Shown here one piece after another: positions 1-7,563 of a stretch of 64,000 nt of DNA. A program made the translations under genes and the position numbers. How positions within the stretch are numbered: position 1 is the stretch's first letter; each line of letters opens with the position of its first letter. The stretch comes from Methanobacteriota archaeon (GTDB taxonomy: Archaea > Methanobacteriota > Methanobacteria > Methanobacteriales > Methanobacteriaceae): contig JAEZKE010000012.1 in NCBI GenBank assembly GCA_023436175.1, positions 1 through 64,000 of the forward strand, written 5' to 3'. The notes beneath the pieces were generated by a model that saw only the letters and a list, made by a program, of their open reading frames with translations, was not told the origin of the DNA and ran no database searches.

Positions 1-112
<112 letters not shown>

Positions 113-387
113 ACTCTCAAAATTACACTTGACTATTTTTGAATTGGTTTTTAACACAAATTTAACACTAATTTTATTAAAGTAATAATTTCACGAGAGT
201 GACTGTAAGATGCACTCGAAACTTTTGACATAATTTTCAAAAACAAAATAGAATACTGTTTTTACAGTTATAGTCTATTAGCAAATATCTTTAAACGATA
301 TTCTTTAAGATTCAATTTAAAAATAATTTTAATTTATATAATCCAAATAAGGCATATTTGAATGACTTTTTCTATCTAAGAATAAAT
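113..387. other. AT-rich spacer after 5S rRNA
   Basis: Very AT-rich sequence with several T-runs that could end rRNA transcription. No open reading frame, tRNA or convincing repeat is visible here. Confidence 0.5.
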
Positions 388-870
388 TCAAAACAAAGTT
401 GTCTGAATATCTTTTTTATCAGGCTTACTGATCTTATCAACACTGTTTCTTCTAATATGAATTACTTCCAAACCCTTTTTAACAAGGGTTTGTGATATCA
501 GGTTATGCCTGTGGCAGCTGTAAGGATCTTCTTCACTGCACATCAAAACAATATTATTCTCATTATTCAATTCAATTATTCTGTTTATTCCCTCGCTGTA
601 ATGGTCACTTTGTGCTATTAGCATGTAATTTACTTCACCGTTTTCATAATATTTCTTATTTCTTGGTTTTCCACCGATATAGTCACCAAGGAATATGTAT
701 CTTACACCATTTTCTATCAAACTTTTCTTGATATTCTCTCGATTGAAATGAGATACAAACTTGCTGTAGGGTGAACTGTGCACATCTACTACAATATCTA
801 TTTTAAATGACTTCAATATCTCAACAAAAGATTCTTGAGTCATGTTGCTGTGACCTACTGTGTAAATCAT
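388..870 (-). CDS. DUF488 family protein
   Basis: A 160-residue protein of the DUF488 family. The diagnostic N-terminal YTVGHSN is at residues 3-9, followed by VVDVHSSPYSKF (around 27-38), and the cysteine motif C111-x7-CHR (119-121) is present near the C terminus. The length is normal for the family. The biochemical role of DUF488 is not established; the conserved Cys/His/Arg pattern suggests a small catalytic or metal-linked domain. It lies between the rRNA and a divergently oriented NERD-helicase. Start at ATG 870; a TATA-like AT-rich stretch lies upstream. The family assignment is secure and the function is unknown. Confidence 0.88.
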   Translation of the reverse strand: MIYTVGHSNMTQESFVEILKSFKIDIVVDVHSSPYSKFVSHFNRENIKKSLIENGVRYIFLGDYIGGKPRNKKYYENGEVNYMLIAQSDHYSEGINRIIELNNENNIVLMCSEEDPYSCHRHNLISQTLVKKGLEVIHIRRNSVDKISKPDKKDIQTTLF

Positions 871-1156
871 GTTATCATTTCTTTTTTAGTTATATAACCA
901 TTACAGGGCTGTTTTTAGAATTAATTTAATTAACTGTTACTAAATTTTAAGATTATATAATGCTTATTAAATAATAAAATAAGTAGACTTGTAAAAACTA
1001 TTTTCACATATCCTCTAAGAGATGCAATGTTTGTTTTATTAAAATATTTTTTAAATAAAAAATATAGACTTATAAAAACTATTTTTATTATAATCCACTA
1101 TTACTATTATAAAGAATTTATCATTGAATTTAGTTTTAAATTGGGAGCTTTTTATT

Positions 1157-2899
1157 TTGAATAACATGAGAATTTATCCTCCATGGGAGAAAATCGAAAA
1201 ATTTCAGGAACCTTTAACTGAAGGTGAAGAAACACTGGCTCGTTTTCTGGATGACAACTTGCCTGAAGACTGGAAAATTTTTATAAGACCTTATTTAAAT
1301 AACGGCCGTCCAGATATTGTTGTCCTCAACTCTAATGTAGGATTAATGATCTACTCTGTCAAGGAATGGCAATCTGTAAATTATGACCCTGAATATAACC
1401 TGGAAGAAACTTCGGCCTATATAAAGCAGGTGAATAATTACAGGAACAAGATAATTGAGCAAATAATTCCAGATATGGGCGAGAAAATCGATGAAAATAA
1501 TAGATTGTTTGCCCTTGTGCAGACTGGAATCTACTTACATAATATAAGTGGAGAAAATGCAAGGGAACTATTTGATAATCGCAGCTATCCGACAATAGCT
1601 GGTTTTGACGACTTAACCAAAGATAACATTAATTATATAGTTCCAGGTGCCGGTTTTGAAAGAAGCAGTTATATGGCAAAGGCATGGGCTGATGAAATAG
1701 AGTTCTGGTTAAATCCCCCATTTCACAGTAAAAGACAGGGCGAGAAACTTAAATTAACTGCAAAGCAAAAGAACCACTCAAAACCCAAGCCCGGACATAG
1801 GCGTATTCGTGGGGCTGCAGGCAGTGGAAAAACTCTGGTCATAGCATACAGGGCAGCAAAATTAGCAGCTGAAGGTCATAAAGTTCTTGTAATGACATTC
1901 AACCTTACACTATGGCACTACATTAAAGATATGATTGCAAGGACACCCCTTGATTTTGAATGGAAAAACATCACTTTCAACCATTTTCACGGATTCTGCA
2001 ATGATATTTTAAATGAACTGTCTGTACCAAAACCAAGTAAAAATTACTTCGATGAAGTTGTACCTAGAGTGGAAGAGGCAATTTCTGATATTAATATTGA
2101 CAGATTCAAATTCGACGCTATACTCATAGATGAGGGTCAGGATTGTAAATGGGAATGGTATAACTTATTATCTAAATTTTTAAACGAACGGGATGAACTA
2201 TTATTTGTTTGTGATAAAAACCAGAACATCTACGGGCGCGAACTCAGCTGGATCGATAATATGGCCAGTGTTAAGTTCCGCGGTAGATGGGGAGAGCTGA
2301 ACACAATCTACAGGCTGCCTCCAAAAATAGGCGCAGTAGCTAATAAATTCAGCGAAACCTTTGGCCTGGATAATATGATTGAATCAGAAGAATACGCACA
2401 GTTAACACTTTTTGAAAGGCCGCCAATTTTTAAATGGAAAAATATAAAGCAGATCGACTGGCTTCATGAAATAAAAAATGCATATGCATTACTTAAATAT
2501 CAGCAGAGGGGCTTTGGAGAAGGACAGGCATCTGATATTGTTATTCTACTTCCTACCAAAAAGATGGGAATGAAAGCTGTTAAACTATTTAAAAAACGGA
2601 ATATTGAGGTGAACCATGTTTTTGAGGAAGATAGATCTAGATATTCCCGCCACAAAAAAGCATTCCCTCTTGAAGACAGCCGTTTGAAGATAAGTACCAT
2701 TCACAGTTTCAAAGGATGGGAAGCGATCCATGTTATCATGCTGATCCCTACAAGATGGAATGGTAATGAGAATCTGGACTCTCTTGTTTATACCGCAATG
2801 ACCAGAACCCGGAAAAATTTGATTGTCCTGAACTCTCATGAGAGGTATATGGAATTTGGTGAGAATTTATCCAAGAAATCAGGTAAAAAGAAGGAATAA
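1157..2899 (+). CDS. NERD-domain superfamily 1 helicase
   Basis: A roughly 580-residue protein: an N-terminal nuclease-related (NERD) domain (about residues 15-85) fused to a UvrD-type helicase. Visible helicase motifs are Walker A GAAGSGKT (about 218), Walker B LIDEGQD (about 325), TIYRLPP, the motif V-like STIHSFKGWEA and motif VI YTAMTRTRKN. NERD helicases are common in defence islands and are thought to process DNA. In the NERD core the usual acidic residue before V-K is replaced by Ser (RPDIVVL then YSVKEW), so nuclease activity may be reduced. Start: TTG 1157 lies 9 nt after a GGGAG site; ATG 1166 and an upstream TTG 1124 are alternatives. It ends just before the convergent helicase of the next cassette. 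Confidence 0.87.
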   Translation: MNNMRIYPPWEKIEKFQEPLTEGEETLARFLDDNLPEDWKIFIRPYLNNGRPDIVVLNSNVGLMIYSVKEWQSVNYDPEYNLEETSAYIKQVNNYRNKIIEQIIPDMGEKIDENNRLFALVQTGIYLHNISGENARELFDNRSYPTIAGFDDLTKDNINYIVPGAGFERSSYMAKAWADEIEFWLNPPFHSKRQGEKLKLTAKQKNHSKPKPGHRRIRGAAGSGKTLVIAYRAAKLAAEGHKVLVMTFNLTLWHYIKDMIARTPLDFEWKNITFNHFHGFCNDILNELSVPKPSKNYFDEVVPRVEEAISDINIDRFKFDAILIDEGQDCKWEWYNLLSKFLNERDELLFVCDKNQNIYGRELSWIDNMASVKFRGRWGELNTIYRLPPKIGAVANKFSETFGLDNMIESEEYAQLTLFERPPIFKWKNIKQIDWLHEIKNAYALLKYQQRGFGEGQASDIVILLPTKKMGMKAVKLFKKRNIEVNHVFEEDRSRYSRHKKAFPLEDSRLKISTIHSFKGWEAIHVIMLIPTRWNGNENLDSLVYTAMTRTRKNLIVLNSHERYMEFGENLSKKSGKKKE

Positions 2900-2904
2900 T
2901 AAAT

Positions 2905-5058
2905 TCACCATGTGCTGAAAACTGATGAATCAATCAATTTTAAAGAATTGTTTTCAAAAAGATCGATGGTATCTTCTTTATTAAATAAAATCTGCATTTT
3001 TAGTTCTGCATGATCCTTTTCAGGTAAATATTTGATGAATTTGTTTTTTATAAATTTCTTTGTTTTTTCCAGCATGAATTTCTCTAACTCTTCATCTTCT
3101 AGAATATCTTTAATATTAGCGGCTATATGTTCAACATCCTCCATTTTCAGATTACCTTTAAATTTAAAAGAAGAATAGTAAGGTGTATCATGAGCACTGA
3201 CTATATCATGGTAAAACTTGAAAATGGAAGAAATTAACGAGTTAACCTTAAAACCTGCAAACGTGTAGATAAAGACCTTATTCTCCTCAAAATAAAATTG
3301 AACAGGTATCTTACCATTTTCAAAACCTGAAATTCTACCCTCTTCTTCTAAATCTTTTATCACTTTGAGGCTGACTTCATCAAAATTATTTAAAATTTCT
3401 TTATTATAGTCTCCAAGCAGGATATCATAGATTTCCCTGGTTAACAGGTAATCCATTACCCCTCCTTCGCTGTGCCAGTTTGGAATTCCTCCTTCCTTTG
3501 CTTTTTTAACTTTCAATCTGAAATTTTCATGGTCAGTCTTAACCACAGTCCAGACTTCTCCACCTAAAACAAAGTTAGAGCCTTTTTCTAGTGTACTGAT
3601 AACAAAGGCGGAATCTAAGCTGCCGATAGTTTTACGCCCGTCTAAAACTGTAAATTCATAAGTTGGCCAGAACACGCTGTAAAACTCTAAAAAGTTCCTT
3701 TTCCCAAATTCCTTCTCAAAAATATCTCCCAGGCTGAGGTAAGGGCCATTTTCCTCTATGAACCCTTTTTCAACCATGTTATCTATAAAATATTGATATT
3801 CACCTTTTTGAATTTTAGAAAACACGTAGGAATCTTTAAGAATTAAAAACAGGTCTTTTTTCTTTATTCTTCCATATTCAAAAATAGTGCTCAATATCTG
3901 GTGGAAATAGATGTCTTTTGGCTTTTCAGGTAATTTAATGTGTTCTAATTTTTTTTCTTCCACTAAAGATAACTCTGCAAGTGATTTGACAACTTCTTCC
4001 TCACTGTCACAGAGAAGTATAGTTCTTTGAATTTTTGTTCTCCTGCCGCTTCTTCCAACCTTCTGCAGAAATGAACTTACATTTGAAGGTGGGTTCTTCT
4101 GGATTACAACATCTATATTTCCTATATCAATTCCAAGTTCTAAAGTACTGGTACTTATCATTAGACCATGTTTAACCTGTTTGAAATTCCTTTCACTTTC
4201 TTCTCGTGCGTCCTTGTGGATTGAGGAATGGTGGATAAAAATATTTTTTATCTTCAGATGCTTTTTAAATAAATTATGATATTTCTCAGCTTCTTTACGG
4301 GAATGGACAAAAAACACCACTTTTTTATCTAAATATTTATTTACTGTCTGAATTATCTTGAAATCATCGGCATAACTCACCTTGTACTGAAACGGCCTGC
4401 TGTTTTTATCTGCCACAACTTCACTATTTTCATTTGAAGTCAGCCAGTTTAAAATTGTTTCTGGATTTCCCACAGTAGCTGAAAGCCCAATTCTGGAAAT
4501 ATCATTACCACAGTAAGCTTTAATCCTGCTGTTTATAATGGAATTAAGCTGTGTCCCCCTATCAGAATCCGCAAAATAGTGTATTTCATCTATGATTATG
4601 TATTTTAAATTTTTAAAGATGGAATTCTTTATTTCACTGGACTTATTCATTAAAATGACTTCTAATGACTCTGGAGTGATCACGAGTATGTCAGTTGGTT
4701 TTTTAATAAATGATGATTTTTGTGACGCTGATACATCTCCATGCCACTTTGTTGCAGTTAGATCAAATTGATCACACCAGAATTCAATTCTCTGGTGGGT
4801 ATCGTTAATTAGTGCTTTAAGCGGGGATACAAAAAGCACGCTCATAGGTTCTAAATTGTTTTTGAGGATATCATCAAAAACAGGGATTAAAACTGACTCG
4901 GTTTTACCAGAGGCAGTCGGCGCTATAACTAACATGTCCTTATTTTCTCTAAAACGAGGTATGGTTGCCTTCTGAATGGGGGTTAAATCCTTCCATTTCA
5001 TACGGTTTGCTATAAACCTCTGCAGTCTAGGATCTAAAGTATTGAAAACGTGGGTTAT
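2905..5058 (-). CDS. DEAD/DEAH helicase, Lhr/BrxHI/SngC-like
   Basis: A superfamily 2 helicase of about 717 residues. The Q motif LTPIQ, Walker A APTASGKTE, the Walker B box DEIH, motif III GLSATVGN and motif VI QKVGRSGR are all present, followed by a winged-helix and C-terminal region as in Lhr/BrxHI helicases. An ATG at 5001 would start just before the Q motif, but the frame stays open upstream and reads THVFNTLDPRLQRFI, the usual N-terminal helix of BrxHI-like helicases. No ATG, GTG or TTG is available there. The only plausible start is ATA 5058, which sits 1 nt after the stop codon of the upstream ATPase. The gene is translationally linked to the BrxD/SngB-like ATPase (5060-6292) and the EVE protein, matching the order A-B-C of Shango-type cassettes. 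The exact start is inferred. Confidence 0.85.
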   Translation of the reverse strand: MTHVFNTLDPRLQRFIANRMKWKDLTPIQKATIPRFRENKDMLVIAPTASGKTESVLIPVFDDILKNNLEPMSVLFVSPLKALINDTHQRIEFWCDQFDLTATKWHGDVSASQKSSFIKKPTDILVITPESLEVILMNKSSEIKNSIFKNLKYIIIDEIHYFADSDRGTQLNSIINSRIKAYCGNDISRIGLSATVGNPETILNWLTSNENSEVVADKNSRPFQYKVSYADDFKIIQTVNKYLDKKVVFFVHSRKEAEKYHNLFKKHLKIKNIFIHHSSIHKDAREESERNFKQVKHGLMISTSTLELGIDIGNIDVVIQKNPPSNVSSFLQKVGRSGRRTKIQRTILLCDSEEEVVKSLAELSLVEEKKLEHIKLPEKPKDIYFHQILSTIFEYGRIKKKDLFLILKDSYVFSKIQKGEYQYFIDNMVEKGFIEENGPYLSLGDIFEKEFGKRNFLEFYSVFWPTYEFTVLDGRKTIGSLDSAFVISTLEKGSNFVLGGEVWTVVKTDHENFRLKVKKAKEGGIPNWHSEGGVMDYLLTREIYDILLGDYNKEILNNFDEVSLKVIKDLEEEGRISGFENGKIPVQFYFEENKVFIYTFAGFKVNSLISSIFKFYHDIVSAHDTPYYSSFKFKGNLKMEDVEHIAANIKDILEDEELEKFMLEKTKKFIKNKFIKYLPEKDHAELKMQILFNKEDTIDLFENNSLKLIDSSVFSTW

Positions 5059-5059
5059 T

Positions 5060-6292
5060 TTACCACTCTTCCTCTACTTCTCTTTCTTCAAATATCTTCA
5101 AAATAGCCTCATCAGAATCTAATTCTGCAGGGTTCTGTTGAATAGTATCCAAGACACTTAAAAATGTCCTTACAAATTCCCTTGGGGTCGTTTTACCTCC
5201 AGTTAAAAGGGCATTATTTTCATGTATGTCCACCAGTTCATCGATGATGGAGTTCATTTTAGAACCTGCATCCCAATCGTAAACCTGGGCGTGCATTTCT
5301 ACTATTTTAGACCCTAATTCCTTCAATTCTTCTTTTTTAAACCCTTCAAGCCGCATTATGGGCTTTCGGAGATCCTTGTGATCTGTATCTAAGGCGTCTT
5401 TTATCCTGTCATACAATGCCTGGTAGGAAGGCACTCCCTTCTTCTGGTCTTCGAAAAATTCACTTGTACCTGCAAATATAAATAAAGTGCTTTCAAAGTT
5501 ACCTAAATTACACTCATCAAATATAAAACGGATGTAATCGTAAGCCCCATCCCTGAGTTTAGTCATCTGGAGAGACCTGATGTATTCAACTTCGTCTACT
5601 AGAATTACAAGCCCGCTGTATCCTAATGACCTTACAAATGCGGATAATGCTTCTAAAAATGTGAATGCATTTTCTTTGGTCACATCTCCTTTGACCCCGA
5701 ACTTCTTTTTCACTGCAAATGGGATATTGGAGTCTCCCCGGAGCCATGCCTGCGCGTAATTGGCAGTTTCGGTATCTCCAGAAATTAATGCCTGGTGATA
5801 CTTTTCTATTGCAATTGCAAATGAATTGGCATATTTTCTGGTTTCTTCAAGGTCCTGGACCATATTTTCACTTACAATGGCATTCTGTCTTGTGAGATCA
5901 CCAGTTTCTTCCATTGCAACCATTCTAAGCCCGGTAAGCCATCTTTCGATAATATGTTCTAGGGAAGTCCCTGTTTTACATCTTAAGGTCTGGACTATAT
6001 TTTTGTACACTTCTTCAAATTTATAGAATGGAATATCACGGGTTATGGTTATCTTGGAAACTACAAAGTTGTCCTTAAAGGCAATTTCCTCGATTACTTT
6101 GAGCAGGAATGATTTTCCCCCGCCGTAATCACCTTCAAGGAATTTAGTTGCAGATTTACCGTTTTTTATTTTTTCAAATAAGCGTTTCATTTCTTCAATT
6201 TCAAGGGTTCTACCTACACATATCTCGGAAGTTCCCTTCGGCGGTACGTTACCTTCCTTTAAAGCGTGAATAATATCTTCGTAGTCGTCCAT
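5060..6292 (-). CDS. BrxD/SngB-like P-loop ATPase (DUF2791)
   Basis: A 410-residue ATPase of the BrxC/BrxD (DUF2791) family. Walker A GDYGGGKS is at residues 54-61 and Walker B LVILVDEVEYI at about 230. The N-terminal VGRTLEIEEM is typical of BrxD-type proteins. Family members accompany a helicase in type 2 BREX (brxD-brxHI) and in the three-gene Shango system (sngB-sngC). Here the gene lies 9 nt downstream of an EVE-domain gene and its stop codon nearly touches the helicase start, so the three are almost surely one operon. Start ATG 6292 follows an AGGGG site. No other type 2 BREX genes (pglW, pglY) are nearby, so a Shango-like assignment is preferred over BREX. The real BREX locus 20 kb away carries its own BrxC. 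Confidence 0.85.
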   Translation of the reverse strand: MDDYEDIIHALKEGNVPPKGTSEICVGRTLEIEEMKRLFEKIKNGKSATKFLEGDYGGGKSFLLKVIEEIAFKDNFVVSKITITRDIPFYKFEEVYKNIVQTLRCKTGTSLEHIIERWLTGLRMVAMEETGDLTRQNAIVSENMVQDLEETRKYANSFAIAIEKYHQALISGDTETANYAQAWLRGDSNIPFAVKKKFGVKGDVTKENAFTFLEALSAFVRSLGYSGLVILVDEVEYIRSLQMTKLRDGAYDYIRFIFDECNLGNFESTLFIFAGTSEFFEDQKKGVPSYQALYDRIKDALDTDHKDLRKPIMRLEGFKKEELKELGSKIVEMHAQVYDWDAGSKMNSIIDELVDIHENNALLTGGKTTPREFVRTFLSVLDTIQQNPAELDSDEAILKIFEEREVEEEW

Positions 6293-6301
6293 GTAATACC
6301 C

Positions 6302-7063
6302 CTAAACTAGTTTTATGTATCCAAATCTATGTGAATTGCCTCTTGGGCCGTATAATTCAACTAAATTATCTGGATTTCTCGACGGGCTGTGCTTGAACCC
6401 TAATTTCCAGACATTCTGCGAGTAGTATTCTAAGATGTCTTCGTAGCTCTTAGAAATGCCATAAGAGTTTACGAATTTATGTAAAAGCCGGACAAATTCC
6501 TTTATTTCAATTTGATTGGACTCTTCAGTGTTTTTAACCAACTCATACAGCCCTTTAATTGAATTATTTAAAAATTCATCCATTGTAAAGGACATATTCT
6601 CAAAATAAACAGGAAAAGCTTTGCTTGAATTCATTCTTCGGGTTATATAATTAAAATCTTCCTCGTTGATTTCTGTAAATTCTGATTTAAATGGATAAGG
6701 CAGATTTTCTTTATTTTTTATAAATTTAAGGTTGCCTGCAATGTCTTTTACCGGTATTGGTTCAGTGAAATATTTTATGCCCTTTAATTTAATCTTTCTC
6801 CCTGATTTTAATGATCTCAAAAGGTATTCTGGATCATCAAATACATCTTCTACTGGGCCGTAGCCTATAAATGAGATACTCTTTTGAAAGGGAATGAAAA
6901 ATAATATTTTATCTTCAGCCTTGACAGACTTTACGGCATTTGACTGCGAATTTGAGATACACAGTATCTTTTGCTCGTTTATTCTGCTTAAATATTCCTC
7001 ATCTATTCGGCAAATCCAGTATTTTGAACTTTCCTCAGCTGTCGTTAGTTTTTGCTGTTTGAT
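6302..7063 (-). CDS. EVE-domain (PUA-like) protein, start uncertain
   Basis: The frame is open from 7084 to 6302. Its N-terminal half has the hallmarks of an EVE domain, a PUA-like fold that binds modified bases: KYWICRIDEEYL at the start, then AEDKILFFIPF, ISFIGYGPVEDVFDD, and later EPIPVKDIAGNLKFIKNK and EINEEDFNYI. About 100 further residues form an unassigned C-terminal region. A TTG at 6820 would cut the domain in half, and no ATG, GTG or TTG exists in the upstream 260 nt of open frame. A G-rich GGCGGGG site lies 5 nt before ATC 7063, which is taken here as a tentative start; a decayed start codon is the alternative. It is the first gene of the EVE, ATPase and helicase cassette, in the position of the TerB protein of Shango. 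Confidence 0.72.
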   Translation of the reverse strand: MKQQKLTTAEESSKYWICRIDEEYLSRINEQKILCISNSQSNAVKSVKAEDKILFFIPFQKSISFIGYGPVEDVFDDPEYLLRSLKSGRKIKLKGIKYFTEPIPVKDIAGNLKFIKNKENLPYPFKSEFTEINEEDFNYITRRMNSSKAFPVYFENMSFTMDEFLNNSIKGLYELVKNTEESNQIEIKEFVRLLHKFVNSYGISKSYEDILEYYSQNVWKLGFKHSPSRNPDNLVELYGPRGNSHRFGYIKLV

Positions 7064-7201
7064 ATAAACCCCGCCTTTGTGAAATTAGCTTTTTAAATAA
7101 GAAGCCCTAAGATGGAAATTGTAATGTAATGAATAAAAATATCTCCATGGATTAATTAATATATTTTTCTTTAATTAAGATAGAAAATAATAAATCCCTG
7201 C

Positions 7202-7563
7202 AAAACTATCAATGATTAGATGATTTAAATTGGGTTATGTAGTGCCTGTAAACTGACTCATAGACTATCAGGAATTAGCTGATATAATGAGTTATTTATT
7301 ATGTGATATCTATAAATTATTGCGAAACTATCAAATTAGATGATTTAAACTAAGACTATCAAAAAATTAGATGATATACTGGGTAATATTATTGTAAAAC
7401 TATAATTAGATGATTATAAGTTAAGGATACTTGTAAATCAATTAAATGCTATTAAAAATCAGATGATATACTGGTAATATGTGATGCCTGTAAATCCTGT
7501 AAAACTATGATTAAATAATTATAGATTATGTAATCGATTAAAGACTATCAATCAGATGATACA
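7202..7563 (+). repeat. Degenerate tandem repeats copying a gene start
   Basis: Eight imperfect copies of a 28-64 bp unit begin with ACTATCA or a variant, near 7204, 7263, 7327, 7355, 7399, 7448, 7504 and 7544. Most continue with TTAGATGAT. The last copy runs into the start of the gene at 7564: its TCAGATGATACAATGGGTT and the following TGTGATACCTGT codons are recognisable in earlier copies, for example GATATAATGAGTTATTTA near 7281 and TATGTGATGCCTGTAAA near 7479. The array therefore looks like repeated, decaying duplications of the promoter and first codons of the downstream gene. It also fills the gap between the divergently oriented EVE gene and the coiled-coil gene. Confidence 0.75.

Noticed and set aside
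5060..6292. Type 2 BREX remnant
   Set aside because: brxD- and brxHI-like genes are present, but no pglW, pglY, pglX or pglZ lies near them; gene order and company fit a Shango-like cassette better.
7202..7563. Possible CRISPR array
   Set aside because: The repeats are imperfect, unit length varies from 28 to 64 bp, there are no unique uniform spacers, and the last unit runs into a coding region.
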